Positions 26,812-36,803 of a DNA stretch of 62,114 bases are shown piece by piece (position 1 is the stretch's first letter; each line of letters opens with the position of its first letter). The position numbers were made by a program, and so were the translations under genes. The notes beneath the pieces were generated by a model. That model saw only the letters and a program-made list of their open reading frames with translations, was not told the DNA's origin and searched no databases. The stretch is from Desulfurivibrionaceae bacterium (GTDB taxonomy: Bacteria; Desulfobacterota; Desulfobulbia; Desulfobulbales; UBA5123), in NCBI GenBank assembly GCA_030145325.1, contig JAQYVW010000012.1:1-62114 (forward strand), written 5' to 3'.

Positions 26812-29800
26812 CTACAAGTTCACGTCATGAAAAGAAGTCTCACCGGCGGCAATAACCACCGTGCTGCTATTTTCGGTCTCACCATCACCATTCACATCAA
26901 CAGTCACCGTGTAGGTGGCATCGGCGGTCAAGCCATTGTAAGCATAGTTTCCCTGCGCGTCGGTTTGAACTGCGTTGACAAAAACACCATTGCCGGCAAA
27001 GATCTTCACCACCGCGTTGACAACCGGAGCATCGCTGACGTTCACCGTACCGGCAAGATCTCCATAGCTGGCACCGCCGAAAATGATTTCATGATCACTC
27101 AAGTCTGATCCCACTGTGACTGTGGGCAAGGTGTAATTGCCAAACTCACCGGCAAGGGCAAAGGTATAGTTGCCACCAGCAACACCGGTAAACTTATATT
27201 TCCCTTGACCATTACTCACCGCAGACTTACTAACCGTTGCCCCAACCAACTCCACCGTACCCTCGGCAAGCTGCTCTCCGGCATCGCCAATGCCATTACC
27301 ATTGGCATCCAGATAGACGGTTCCAGAAATGGTATAGCCTTCGGCAAGGGAAAAGGTACCCAAGGCCTGATCAGCAGCCAAGATTACGGCAGTTGCTTGC
27401 TGGTATTGAATGGTTACAATACCAACAGATTGGTAGTAGTTTTCGGCAAGGCCTTCACCATAAAATGCTACCTTGTAACTGCCGCCGGGCAGATTGAGAC
27501 TGAACGTGCCGCTGGCATCAATTGCTGTCCCTGCCCACACGCCGCTGGACTCATCCCAGACATCTACCCATACCTTGCCTGCTGCCGGTAGCGGATCGAT
27601 AAGACCGGAGATGGCATAAGTCGCCAAGGCCACATCATCCAAAACAAAATCCACCCCAGAACTATCACTGGCCGAGATATCAACCAGATCCACCCCAAGA
27701 CGTGAGGTTTTACCGTCATAAAAAACCTTTTGGGTGGCAGTTTCAACAAAGATCACATAGTCGGCGGCCGGACTGAGATCTGAAATTTCGTACGATCCCC
27801 CCCCCTCCCCATCGGCAAAAACGGTCACCGAGGTATGATTAGCAGCCTGCTCGCTTTCAGCATGCACGGTAAGTTGGGCAAAGGACCCTGCGCCGGAAAT
27901 AGATCCCGTGATACTGTTGCCTGCCTGGAGAACACAGTTGACATTGGTCGGGTTAACACTGCTATCGACATTGCCGACAATCATGTCCACATGTGATTCG
28001 GGATAAAAATGCACTTCATAATCAGGGGCCACAGGCAAACCACTGAGCTGATAAGTAGCGGGCTCGCCACTGCCAACCACACTGACGCCACCCCAGCTCC
28101 AAGCATCCTCACTCCAGGCCTCAACCCAGACGATTTCACCAAGATTAAGACCGCTGACAATACCAGCAATACCAGACCCTCGGCTTAGAACAAAATCAAT
28201 GGTTTCAGGAGTGGACGAGGAGGTATCCACCAGAAAAGCATCTTCAAGAGCAACCATACCGGTGCCACTGTAATATCCGTCCAGATACCCTTCAGCGTAG
28301 ATCGATACCCGATAATCATCGGCGGCAGCAAGACCACCCAAGGTGAACGTTAGCAGCGTGCCGGTGCCGGTGACACTCTTCCCGGCCCACCCCCCGGTGG
28401 ACTCACTCCAGGCAGAAACCGTGGCTCGATCACCCTCAGCAAGGCCGCTGAGGGTGCCGGAGAGAATATTGCCAGCAACTAACAGCAAAGAAACATCCTC
28501 CTGGTCTAGCAAAGAAAGATCAACAAGGGTCGCTTCACTCCATGAAACTGGCTCCAAGGCAACACTGCGGTAAAAACCACCGCCGTAACCATCCGCCTGC
28601 ACCGACAACCGATAATCATCAGCCGCCGCCAAGGCCGAAATAGTAAAAGAAACATCGGTGCCAACTGAAACAACCTGAACGCTATTGCCGGCACCGGCGT
28701 CCTCGCTCCAAGCGGTGAGCCAAGCGGAATCACCATCGGCAAGACCTGCCAGGGTACCGGACAGGGTTCGACTCTCACTGAGGGTAATAACTAAGGCGTC
28801 AGTGGTAGAATTAACCGTCAACGCCTCTTCCCAACCACCAAGAAGCCCCCCTGCCTGCAGGTAGCCGCCGTGATGTTGTTCCGGTTGGACATTGACGAGA
28901 TAATCTGTTGCCGGAACCAGCCCCTGGACAATAAAATTGTCAGAAAGGGTGCCGGAACCGACCACCGTAGTCATACTCCACGACCGGGTGGTTTCACTCC
29001 AGGCTTCGACGCTGGCAATTTCGCCTGCGGCCAAATTGACAAGAGTGCCGCTGATACTTTCACCGCCCTGTAAGGCAAAATCAATACCGTTCACTGCCCC
29101 GCTGGCAACATCAACAAGCTTCGCTTCCGTCCATTTGCTGACATTATCATAATGACAATCACGATAGTCGGCCCAGTTCCAGACCGAAACCCGATAATCC
29201 GAGGCCAACGGCACGGCCAGAGCATAGAAGCCTTCACTATCACTCCTGCCACCAACCCAAGACATGGTGGCAAGGGATGCCGCCTCAACCCAGACTCCGC
29301 TAAGCGGCGCGCCACTGGCAGTAATTCGCCCACGGATGAAGATTTCAGCAAGCTGCGGATTGCTCCCCCCTTGATACTCAGCCAAGTTGGTGATGGTGTC
29401 ACCGTCCATATCGCCAGCGGCATCGGCAGGATCAAAAGGATCAAAGGTATTGGCAACCTCCCAGCTATCCGGCATCCCGTCGTTATCATCATCAGGATCG
29501 AGACTATCAATAATGGCATCACCATCATTATCCGGCTCCAGGATCACCTCCATAATTGCTACGGTTATTGTAACCATCTCGGAATCAACGTAACCATCGC
29601 TAACCTTAAAGGTAAACGTGTCAGAACCACTTACTCCCGACGCAGGTACGTATAGAAAAGTGCCAAGAGCTGGATCAGCAATGGTTACCACACCCAAAGC
29701 ACCCTGGGCGACAATGGTGTAAAAAAGAGCATCACCGTCTGCATCACTGCCGGAAAGCGCCCCGGCCAGAACCACATCTTGGTCGGTTTCGAAAAAAGCA

Positions 29801-30951
29801 GAGGACGCCAACGGCGGATTATTGAATATCACCACCGGGCTGTAATAATAATCGTATATGGATTGCGTATGACGTTCTTCCTCGCTCACGTAAGTGAGAT
29901 TAATTTCGTCGACAACGCCTTCAGTAACGCCTGTGCTCCAAAACATATCAGCAGGGGGATTCAAATTAAGTGGCGGATTAAGTGAGCGTTCCATACTTAC
30001 CGATGCATTGGAAGAGGTATACCAAGACATAGAACCAGCTATGAGACCACTATCTTGCGGGGCCACCCCATATGTAATCCGATGGGTATCGATATGATGC
30101 AGATCCCGCTGCGGTTCGTAGGGTATCCAGCCCAGCGAAGGATAATAGACCTCTATCCAAGCATGGTTGCCAGCACCCCAATCAGCAGTCACCCAGCCGC
30201 CACCTGGCCACGGCATATTATACACCTTACTCAAGGCAACCCCGCTTACATAACGAGCGGGAATACCCACCGCCCGCAACAGGGCGCAGGAAAGCAACGA
30301 GTAGTTGCTGCAGACCCCGTAACGATCCTGGTAGGTGGAGAGAGCATCGATGGAATCATTGTGGGCATAAGTAATATTATCCATCACCCACCCCACCAGC
30401 GCATCAACCACTTGCCACTGCTGATCAAAACCATCCGCCTGACTCTCGGCAAAGGCAATCAGCTCAAGGTTATCAGACTGAACCTCATCGCCTGCGACCA
30501 AATAGGTCTCACGAATATCATCAGGAATTTCACTTGCCGAGAGCGGAAACGGATCACTGGTGACAAAGGAATCAAAATCTGCGGTGGTTTCCACCGTATA
30601 ACTAACTGTGCCACTAATATTTCCGGCTGGAAGCACATCCCAGACCAATTCCCAAAAGGGATTACCATAAGAATCCTCACCCAAAGTTGCCGAGTTAGGG
30701 GCCGGTACAAATGACTGTGTCGGCAACACCGTCACAGTCTGACTGTTGACCGCATACGAGTAACTGTTTGGGAGGGGATAAAGATAAGTTAATTGCGTGA
30801 CATCGCTTGAAACATCAATGGTGACGGTATCCTCAACCGGAATTACCGCGTGCATGGAACCACTGTAATTGTAAACAGTTGCCTGTGGCGCTGAAGGCAC
30901 AAACAACATCCAGCAGAGGGCTGTGAGACAAATTCTGGAGATTAATCGCAT
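26812..30951 (-). CDS. Giant exported transglutaminase-domain protein with W-x-A-W-S repeat array
   Basis: The 1379-residue protein has a signal peptide (about 1-24). A transglutaminase/protease-like core follows, with C214 in YGVCSNYS, H263 in GNHAWIEVYY and an acidic residue at YEPQ (279), which is Glu rather than the usual Asp. A cadherin/Big-like domain (about 378-465) comes next, and then thrombospondin-3-type Asp-rich calcium repeats (about 470-530). From about 536 to the end there are eight or nine carboxypeptidase-regulatory-like beta-sandwich repeats of 85-100 residues with the motif W-[VL]-x-A-W-S-E. Their order matches the repeat array of the 1766-residue protein. The start lies 2 bp after the CAP-domain gene. 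A surface or secreted crosslinking or peptidase role is inferred; secretion by the nearby type II system is likely but unproven. A G9 run at 27797-27805 encodes part of GEGGGS. Confidence 0.8.
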   Translation of the reverse strand: MRLISRICLTALCWMLFVPSAPQATVYNYSGSMHAVIPVEDTVTIDVSSDVTQLTYLYPLPNSYSYAVNSQTVTVLPTQSFVPAPNSATLGEDSYGNPFWELVWDVLPAGNISGTVSYTVETTADFDSFVTSDPFPLSASEIPDDIRETYLVAGDEVQSDNLELIAFAESQADGFDQQWQVVDALVGWVMDNITYAHNDSIDALSTYQDRYGVCSNYSLLSCALLRAVGIPARYVSGVALSKVYNMPWPGGGWVTADWGAGNHAWIEVYYPSLGWIPYEPQRDLHHIDTHRITYGVAPQDSGLIAGSMSWYTSSNASVSMERSLNPPLNLNPPADMFWSTGVTEGVVDEINLTYVSEEERHTQSIYDYYYSPVVIFNNPPLASSAFFETDQDVVLAGALSGSDADGDALFYTIVAQGALGVVTIADPALGTFLYVPASGVSGSDTFTFKVSDGYVDSEMVTITVAIMEVILEPDNDGDAIIDSLDPDDDNDGMPDSWEVANTFDPFDPADAAGDMDGDTITNLAEYQGGSNPQLAEIFIRGRITASGAPLSGVWVEAASLATMSWVGGRSDSEGFYALAVPLASDYRVSVWNWADYRDCHYDNVSKWTEAKLVDVASGAVNGIDFALQGGESISGTLVNLAAGEIASVEAWSETTRSWSMTTVVGSGTLSDNFIVQGLVPATDYLVNVQPEQHHGGYLQAGGLLGGWEEALTVNSTTDALVITLSESRTLSGTLAGLADGDSAWLTAWSEDAGAGNSVQVVSVGTDVSFTISALAAADDYRLSVQADGYGGGFYRSVALEPVSWSEATLVDLSLLDQEDVSLLLVAGNILSGTLSGLAEGDRATVSAWSESTGGWAGKSVTGTGTLLTFTLGGLAAADDYRVSIYAEGYLDGYYSGTGMVALEDAFLVDTSSSTPETIDFVLSRGSGIAGIVSGLNLGEIVWVEAWSEDAWSWGGVSVVGSGEPATYQLSGLPVAPDYEVHFYPESHVDMIVGNVDSSVNPTNVNCVLQAGNSITGSISGAGSFAQLTVHAESEQAANHTSVTVFADGEGGGSYEISDLSPAADYVIFVETATQKVFYDGKTSRLGVDLVDISASDSSGVDFVLDDVALATYAISGLIDPLPAAGKVWVDVWDESSGVWAGTAIDASGTFSLNLPGGSYKVAFYGEGLAENYYQSVGIVTIQYQQATAVILAADQALGTFSLAEGYTISGTVYLDANGNGIGDAGEQLAEGTVELVGATVSKSAVSNGQGKYKFTGVAGGNYTFALAGEFGNYTLPTVTVGSDLSDHEIIFGGASYGDLAGTVNVSDAPVVNAVVKIFAGNGVFVNAVQTDAQGNYAYNGLTADATYTVTVDVNGDGETENSSTVVIAAGETSFHDVNL
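26815..29345 (-). repeat. Tandem protein-repeat array, about nine units (transglutaminase-type protein)
   Basis: Residues about 536-1379 are built of consecutive units. Most begin with I-S-G-T-[LV]-x-G-L-x-x-G-[DE] and continue through A-W-S-E, a Y-x-[VL]-x-x-L turn, D-Y-R-[VL]-S-[IV] and a closing V-D-x-S segment. The last two units drift toward SdrB-like and CNA-B-like forms (LDANGNGIGDAGE). Confidence 0.75.
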
Positions 30952-30953
30952 GG

Positions 30954-31703
30954 CTAACGCACCGTGTAGTCGAAGATATTAGTTTGACGATACACATTGT
31001 CACGGCGGACATCAAAACTGATCCGATAAAGCCCTTTGCCCTTATCCAGATGGATAGAGGCAGTAAAATCCCCATCACCATCTACTTCACTCTCAGCGAC
31101 CACTTTTTCCTGACCAGCAAAGAGAACCCGCACTCGCACCATCTCACCGCTAAGGTGACCAGAAACCGTTACCTGCTGCCGGGGGACTCCTGCACGCAAC
31201 CAGGAGTTGAACCTAAAGGGGCTGAAGGTAATCACCCGCTCAACCATATGGATGGTAAGCCAGCAACTGCCATCATCAGCGACAAACGCACCAATACCCA
31301 CATGGGTCATGGTCGGGTCTGTAAGCACAGAGAGACTATCCGCCGTCTGTAGATGGGACTGTAACTCAGCACCCGTTGCCTCTTTGGCAACCAACAACCG
31401 ATGAACGAAATCAGTCACCCCCTTGGCACGAGCACGATCAGCCGGAGCAACGAAAGTGGGCTCCCCAACAGCCAATACACCTTCTGCCGCCATCTCAATG
31501 CAATGAGCGGTAGCTATTTCAGCCAACTTAGAATCCAGGATCAGTGCCGCCAAGTCTTGCTGCTCGCGAATTGACTCTATCTGGAGAGCAATTTCATTAC
31601 GAATATCCTCAGTAGTCACTGCAGCCTCAGCAGCAGTCAACAAACCGGACAAAAGCATCAAAACACCCACTATCCCACCGACGACTTTCCCAATTCCAGC
31701 CAC
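30954..31703 (-). CDS. Exported CAP (SCP-like) domain protein
   Basis: The 249-residue protein has a signal peptide (about 1-28) and a CAP/SCP domain. The family pattern is visible in LDSKLAEIATAHCIEMA near residues 58-74 and MTHVGIGAFVADDGSCWLTIHMV near 130-152. A C-terminal beta-rich region of about 85 residues (VTVSGHLSGEMVRVRVLFAG) follows. CAP proteins are secreted and have varied roles in binding lipids, proteins or cell walls. The gene ends 2 bp before the transglutaminase-type gene and is probably co-expressed with it. A perfect 24-bp hairpin lies 59 bp upstream. Confidence 0.78.
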   Translation of the reverse strand: MAGIGKVVGGIVGVLMLLSGLLTAAEAAVTTEDIRNEIALQIESIREQQDLAALILDSKLAEIATAHCIEMAAEGVLAVGEPTFVAPADRARAKGVTDFVHRLLVAKEATGAELQSHLQTADSLSVLTDPTMTHVGIGAFVADDGSCWLTIHMVERVITFSPFRFNSWLRAGVPRQQVTVSGHLSGEMVRVRVLFAGQEKVVAESEVDGDGDFTASIHLDKGKGLYRISFDVRRDNVYRQTNIFDYTVR

Positions 31704-31761
31704 GATTGCCCCCCATACTAACTCAAAACCGAACCAACGAATTACCGTTGCAATCTATAAA

Positions 31762-31813
31762 AATTTTAGAGCTGTCCTAGATAATTTTCATTATCTAGGA
31801 CAGCTCTAAAATT
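31762..31813. repeat. Perfect 24-bp inverted repeat with a 4-base loop
   Basis: The arms 31762-31785 and 31790-31813 are exact reverse complements, ending AATTTTAGAGCTGTCC and GGACAGCTCTAAAATT. They are separated by TTTC on + (GAAA, a GNRA-type loop, on -). On the minus strand the hairpin is followed by TTTATAG, so it could stop transcription before the CAP gene. The symmetry is far beyond an ordinary terminator and resembles a small palindromic mobile element. The CTGTCC-A-TAA wording partly echoes the ends of the 632-768 element. Confidence 0.65.
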
Positions 31814-31932
31814 ATACCCTACTTCAAAGCGATCCTGAACCATTTTCAATTCTTGAACCACTGCAAGAGGTAGATCCCCCCCCGCAATCATTCTCCCAGC
31901 AACTTGCCCAACACCTAGCAACTAAAATGCAT

Positions 31933-31963
31933 AAAAAAAGGGAGACAGCCGAAGCTGTCTCCC
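31933..31963 (-). terminator. Strong Rho-independent terminator after the 1588-residue gene
   Basis: On the minus strand GGGAGACAGC-TTCG-GCTGTCTCCC, a perfect 10-bp stem with a stable UUCG loop, is followed by seven T. It lies about 29 bp after the stop codon and should end transcription from the genes to its right. Confidence 0.93.
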
Positions 31964-31991
31964 TTGATGAGGATTATGCAAATACTACTGT

Positions 31992-34900
31992 TTAGCCAGC
32001 CGGATCAAGATGCTCTTTCCGCCGGGCGCGCATGGTAGCCAAAGCAATACCAAAGACCACCATCACCATCCCCAACAACATGATCTGCAACGGTGAGAGA
32101 TAGAGCGCAACATAACCCATGCCAACCAGCGGCAGAAGAGCTACGCGAACGATACCCCGCAACACGTCGTGCTGAGCAATGAAGTTAGCAAAAGGCGGTG
32201 AGTAGTGATAGTACGCTTGCACAAAAGCCTTACCAATGGAGTTAGGCAGCAAGTAACGGTCACGGAACTTGCGCAGTACCATGACATGCTTCTCCATGGG
32301 CGAACCGTAAGCAGCAGTAGCGATAAAACAGGAGCTGCTGCCACCATTGTCAACAGCTGCTGACGCGATACTAGCAGGCAAGCCAAGACCAAAGGCCGAG
32401 AGATGGTCAACCCAGAAGGTCACCAGCCCGTTGGTGTAATCAACATCCCCAACGATCTGACTCACCGGTACGGCGATGGCTGTGCCAGCAACAAGTGCAG
32501 ACATATCGGCGGCATGATAAATCACATAAGAACCACTTTCCAGACTACCTACCGTAACCACGGTGGGATCGAAGGCCATGGTGATTTCTATACGACCAAT
32601 GGTTGAGTTATCCAACTCAGCACCAGAGGCGTCAATAAGATCAACCTCAACAATTTCCGAACCAGTAATCAAAGTTGCCCCGGCAGAAGAAGCATCCGCC
32701 TGACCAATTACCACGGTGACGGTGTCAATAACTTCACCAGTCAAACCACCAGGAGGCAGAGTAATACCAGTAGTCCCGGAAGTAGCGGTACCTCCGGCAA
32801 TAACTGGATTGGCAATTGCGGTTACCACTGGAACGGTCACAGACTTGACATAACTCCAAGTCTTGGTAGCAACATAACCACTGTCGACATCGTTATCATC
32901 ACCGGCATCCGCCTTAATGGTGATGGTAAAGTTTTCATAGGCATCGTGGGTAAAACTCCACGTATTAGCACCAGCAGAGGCAAAGGCATCAAGGGTTACC
33001 GCCGCATCAGCAGAATCCGTTACCGAGATTTCCGTAACCGTACCGGCAAAAGCTGTACCACCGGCGTCGGCAGTAATCTTCACCTGCACATTATCATTGG
33101 TGTCATCTCCATCATCACTGAAAGTTACTACAGGAGTGACTGTAATGATAGTGACCGGATTCAAGGTAAGATTAGCAGTGGTATCACCAACAGCAACACC
33201 AGTCAGGATGCCCTGATCTGTGCCACTATCATAGTCACCAAAGATATAGCCGGTTTTACGAGCTTCCACGGTATAGGTCGCTGCATTGGCAAAAGCCTCA
33301 GGAACCGGGAAGGAATAGGCACCTGCTGGATCAGCATAAACAGTAATCGCTGCTCCAGCACTGTCAGTAATATAGGAGCCATCAGCCTTCACCTTGACGG
33401 TGATTCCTGTGGTGGGTGTTGCTCCTGCGGTAATGACACCAGTAATGGTACCTCCGGCACCAAGGGATTCAAGGGTAACATCCCCAGCAGCAATCTCAGT
33501 GCTGGTTACAACCTTGTCTATATAGTTAACCAAGTGAAGCTGGAATTTGTATGCAACACCAACATCATCCAAGGCAGTAGCGAAGGTAAAATCACCATTG
33601 AAATCCGTTGTTTGTGAAGCAAGAGTCGCATCAAAGGTAGGTGTTACAGTAACCCCAACAAGAGGATCACCGTTTGCATCAACCACAGTACCGGTAACAG
33701 TTACAACCGGCATTACCCAGTAAACAGGAGTGGAAACAGAACCAAGACCATCGGCTATCAACCGTACCGTGTTGGTATCGGTGGAACTGCTATCCAAGCT
33801 CACCTGCACTTGGAAACCGGTCAACTCACTAATAGTGGCAAAGGTAAAAACATCGCTGTTGCTGGTTGCGGTTGATGTTGTAAAGGTACCAACAGTATCT
33901 GCAGCAGCGGCATTGCCGTTAACATCAAGAGCGGTAAAGAGATAATCATTGACCGACGGACCGCCGGTAACGGTGAAGGTATCACCGGTATCGGTATCGG
34001 TTTTGTATATACCAGCGACGTCACCAACCGTTGCCGCAATCTTCATCGGCACCCGGACCCTCAAGGTACCAGCAGCCAAAGCTGAATTATCGGAATCAGT
34101 CAAGGTAACGGTATAGACACCTGCACCGCTGACACCAAACAAGACATCAGGAACTAAGGTAAAGGTGGTTCCGGTAATGGAACCAGCACTTGCTCCATCC
34201 CAAGCCGTTACCGCCCAGGTGTAATTACGAGTGTCATCTGCAGCGGTGAGAGTTGTATTGGTGGTAAATTTTAACATAGGATAGGTCGACGGGGTGCCGT
34301 CAACATAATCCGCAGCCAAATCAATGTTCGCCGCCGCATAAACCGATACGGCTTGCGTGGTCAGGACATCGCTGTAAGTAGCATCTGTGGCGGTGATGGT
34401 AACGGCCTGGTTACCACTGGCAACTGCCGGAGCAGTATATTCGCCAGTGCTGCTATCGATGGTTCCGGCAGAAGCAGACCAAACCACGGTACCCGTACCG
34501 CCGGTGGCAGTAAAAGTGGTTGAAGTTGCCGCGTCGACAACAGTAACACCGCTGATGGCGATGGGGGCCACGATTTCGATCTGAGCCGTGGTAGCCCGGA
34601 AGCCATTGGCAGTGGCAAAATCGCCATAGGTGGTATCCTTGACGTTTACAGTCAAGGTTCCGGCGGTCACCGGGGTAATAACACCGGTGGCGGCATCAAT
34701 GGTTGCAGCAGCAGTATTGCTGCTTTCGAAACCATAAGTACCAGTACCACCGGATGCGGTTACAGTGCTCGTCCCGCCAACAGCGACACCGATGGCGGTA
34801 GTGGGCGCGGTCACAGCAAGAGGATTGTAAACAGTAACCGTGATCGTATCGCTCAAGGCACTATCTGATACACTGGTTAAAGTAATGGTCGCGGTAGTAG

Positions 34901-36758
34901 AGTCACCAGTGATGCTTTCTGGCGACGTAAAGGTAATGGAATCAGCGGTGGTACTGCTGATGGCACCGTCGCCGGTCAAGGCCCAACTATAATCACCAGT
35001 GACACTACCAACCCCGGCAAGGGTCGCCGTGGTCGGGGTAGAAGCGCTGGTCACCAGATGAATACCGGTAGAAGCAGCATAGAACGGTGCCGCCGGAGCG
35101 CTAACTTCGATAGAGAAGTTAACGATATTAATATCGATACCCGCGACAGGCACTGGCGTAAGAACCGGAGCCGATGTAGCAGTAACGGTATCCACGTTCG
35201 GTGGCGTTGTAACGGTACCAGCAACAGAAACGATGCCAATGGTAGCGACACCATTAGTCACTGTTGCCGGGTTAGTAGCGCCGTCGGCAAAAGCAAGTTT
35301 TACCCCATCCGCACCAGAACCGTCGGCAATGGCAAAAGTCACCACCGTGCTACTATCACCAACAACAGTGTTACCGTTAGCATCCAAGACCGTCGCAGTC
35401 ATGGTGGTGTTGCCTTTGCTATCACTGGCCAAGGTAGTTTTGCCAGCCGCGAGAGCAATTTGCGATGCAGCACCGGGAACAAAAGTAACGGTACAGGTAC
35501 CTACTGTATCTGCACCAACCTTGGCAGTAACAGTCTTACTTTCTGCCAAGGTGGAAGCAATGGTGCCACTGGTTTGCCCACTTCCATCTGTAACGCTTGC
35601 CGGCTGAACAATGGTATTGCTCGAGCCACTGGCTTCAAGGGTTACCGTCTGACTAGGAACAACATTCCCCAGCGCATCAATCAGGGTTACAGTAATCGTC
35701 GCTGTCGCTCCGCCATCAGTGGTCACACTACTAGGCGCCGCGACTACAGTAGAGCTGGAGGCGCTAAAACTGCCAGCAGCAAAGGTTACAACTGCGGTAT
35801 CAGTTATGGTCGTTCCACCCGCTGCTGCAGTAACTGTTACGTCCTGAGCGGTTGTGGAACTGAGTTGAAAGGTAACCTGGCCACTAGCGTTAGTGGTCGT
35901 TGCCAAGGCAACAGGAGCGCTATAAGCTGTTCCATCAATTGAATTTCCGCTTCCACTCAAGGTGATGGTTACGGTCTCACTGGTAACAGGGTTGAGATTC
36001 GCATCATACAATGAAACCGTTACCGTCGCGGAGTTACTGCCATCGGCGCTTACAGTAACAGGATCGGTTGAAGCGCTTACAGCCGAGGAAGAAGCATCAG
36101 CGGCGCCTGCCGAAACAGTAACCGTGCTGGCAGCGCTGGTTAAAGAACCGAATGTTGCTGTTACGTCGGTAGTACCGGTATGTACTGCCGTCAACAATCC
36201 GGTTGCAGTAATGGTTCCTTTATCGGTATCAGAAGAAGTCCAGGTTGCACTGCTAGATACATCAGGAGTTCCGCTTATGCCGTCAAAAGTGGCGACAGCA
36301 GTAAACTGTTGCGTACTGCCGGACTGAACAGCTGCACTAGAAGGAGTTATGGTCAAAGCTGTTGGGGTCAAAGCTGCAAGGGTTACAGCCCCAGCATCAT
36401 CAGCACCGGCATTGGTCAAGGTGACTTGTACCTGCCCCCCTTCAAAATTTGTCGTATTAAGCAAACTAACAACTAATACATCACCGTTTTCAGCACTCCA
36501 GGATGTTGCAAAGTTTCCTGTATCGAGTCCCCAAGTTGCCCCATCATAGTTAGCTGTTGTCGGGGTTGAAAGTACTTCATCTGTACGAGTTGATATATAA
36601 GCAGTAATTTCTATATCACTCGCAGCGGGAGTACTTCCGTCTGAATTAACGACGGTTCCGAAAACAAGATGAGGTGTGCCCGCAAATGCAACTTCGGATA
36701 CGAGCACACTCATGCACAAGATTAACATAAACGAACATATTCGTTTTACCGAACCCAT
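31992..36758 (-). CDS. Giant Ig-like repeat surface protein with CFI-box C-terminal tail
   Basis: The ATG at 36758 follows AGGAGA and opens a signal peptide ending at VAFAG, giving 1588 residues. Bacterial Ig-like domains fill the protein. A Big_2-type domain ([20 protein letters not shown]) comes first, then several Big_1/invasin-like domains ([20 protein letters not shown]), several plain Ig-like modules, and carboxypeptidase-regulatory-like units ([18 protein letters not shown]). The C-terminus is the CFI-box-CTERM arrangement: [18 protein letters not shown], then [20 protein letters not shown] and YYHYSPP. A hydrophobic helix and a short basic end (RARRKEH) follow. Such tails are thought to direct anchoring or sorting after export. 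Composition is Thr/Ser/Ala-rich. Surface adhesion or matrix function is inferred. It stands between two other giant genes on the same strand. Confidence 0.82.
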   Translation of the reverse strand: MGSVKRICSFMLILCMSVLVSEVAFAGTPHLVFGTVVNSDGSTPAASDIEITAYISTRTDEVLSTPTTANYDGATWGLDTGNFATSWSAENGDVLVVSLLNTTNFEGGQVQVTLTNAGADDAGAVTLAALTPTALTITPSSAAVQSGSTQQFTAVATFDGISGTPDVSSSATWTSSDTDKGTITATGLLTAVHTGTTDVTATFGSLTSAASTVTVSAGAADASSSAVSASTDPVTVSADGSNSATVTVSLYDANLNPVTSETVTITLSGSGNSIDGTAYSAPVALATTTNASGQVTFQLSSTTAQDVTVTAAAGGTTITDTAVVTFAAGSFSASSSTVVAAPSSVTTDGGATATITVTLIDALGNVVPSQTVTLEASGSSNTIVQPASVTDGSGQTSGTIASTLAESKTVTAKVGADTVGTCTVTFVPGAASQIALAAGKTTLASDSKGNTTMTATVLDANGNTVVGDSSTVVTFAIADGSGADGVKLAFADGATNPATVTNGVATIGIVSVAGTVTTPPNVDTVTATSAPVLTPVPVAGIDINIVNFSIEVSAPAAPFYAASTGIHLVTSASTPTTATLAGVGSVTGDYSWALTGDGAISSTTADSITFTSPESITGDSTTATITLTSVSDSALSDTITVTVYNPLAVTAPTTAIGVAVGGTSTVTASGGTGTYGFESSNTAAATIDAATGVITPVTAGTLTVNVKDTTYGDFATANGFRATTAQIEIVAPIAISGVTVVDAATSTTFTATGGTGTVVWSASAGTIDSSTGEYTAPAVASGNQAVTITATDATYSDVLTTQAVSVYAAANIDLAADYVDGTPSTYPMLKFTTNTTLTAADDTRNYTWAVTAWDGASAGSITGTTFTLVPDVLFGVSGAGVYTVTLTDSDNSALAAGTLRVRVPMKIAATVGDVAGIYKTDTDTGDTFTVTGGPSVNDYLFTALDVNGNAAAADTVGTFTTSTATSNSDVFTFATISELTGFQVQVSLDSSSTDTNTVRLIADGLGSVSTPVYWVMPVVTVTGTVVDANGDPLVGVTVTPTFDATLASQTTDFNGDFTFATALDDVGVAYKFQLHLVNYIDKVVTSTEIAAGDVTLESLGAGGTITGVITAGATPTTGITVKVKADGSYITDSAGAAITVYADPAGAYSFPVPEAFANAATYTVEARKTGYIFGDYDSGTDQGILTGVAVGDTTANLTLNPVTIITVTPVVTFSDDGDDTNDNVQVKITADAGGTAFAGTVTEISVTDSADAAVTLDAFASAGANTWSFTHDAYENFTITIKADAGDDNDVDSGYVATKTWSYVKSVTVPVVTAIANPVIAGGTATSGTTGITLPPGGLTGEVIDTVTVVIGQADASSAGATLITGSEIVEVDLIDASGAELDNSTIGRIEITMAFDPTVVTVGSLESGSYVIYHAADMSALVAGTAIAVPVSQIVGDVDYTNGLVTFWVDHLSAFGLGLPASIASAAVDNGGSSSCFIATAAYGSPMEKHVMVLRKFRDRYLLPNSIGKAFVQAYYHYSPPFANFIAQHDVLRGIVRVALLPLVGMGYVALYLSPLQIMLLGMVMVVFGIALATMRARRKEHLDPAG

Positions 36759-36803
36759 AATCTCTTCTCCTGTATTATAACAATATTCTTTATAAATATT
36801 CAT

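Noticed and set aside
32946-33617. Plus-strand frame of 223 codons inside the 1588-residue gene
   Set aside because: Shadow of the Thr/Val-rich repeat coding on the other strand; Ser/Arg/Gly-rich and without a start signal.
35058-35942. Plus-strand frame of 294 codons inside the same giant gene
   Set aside because: Another shadow frame caused by biased codon use in the repeats.
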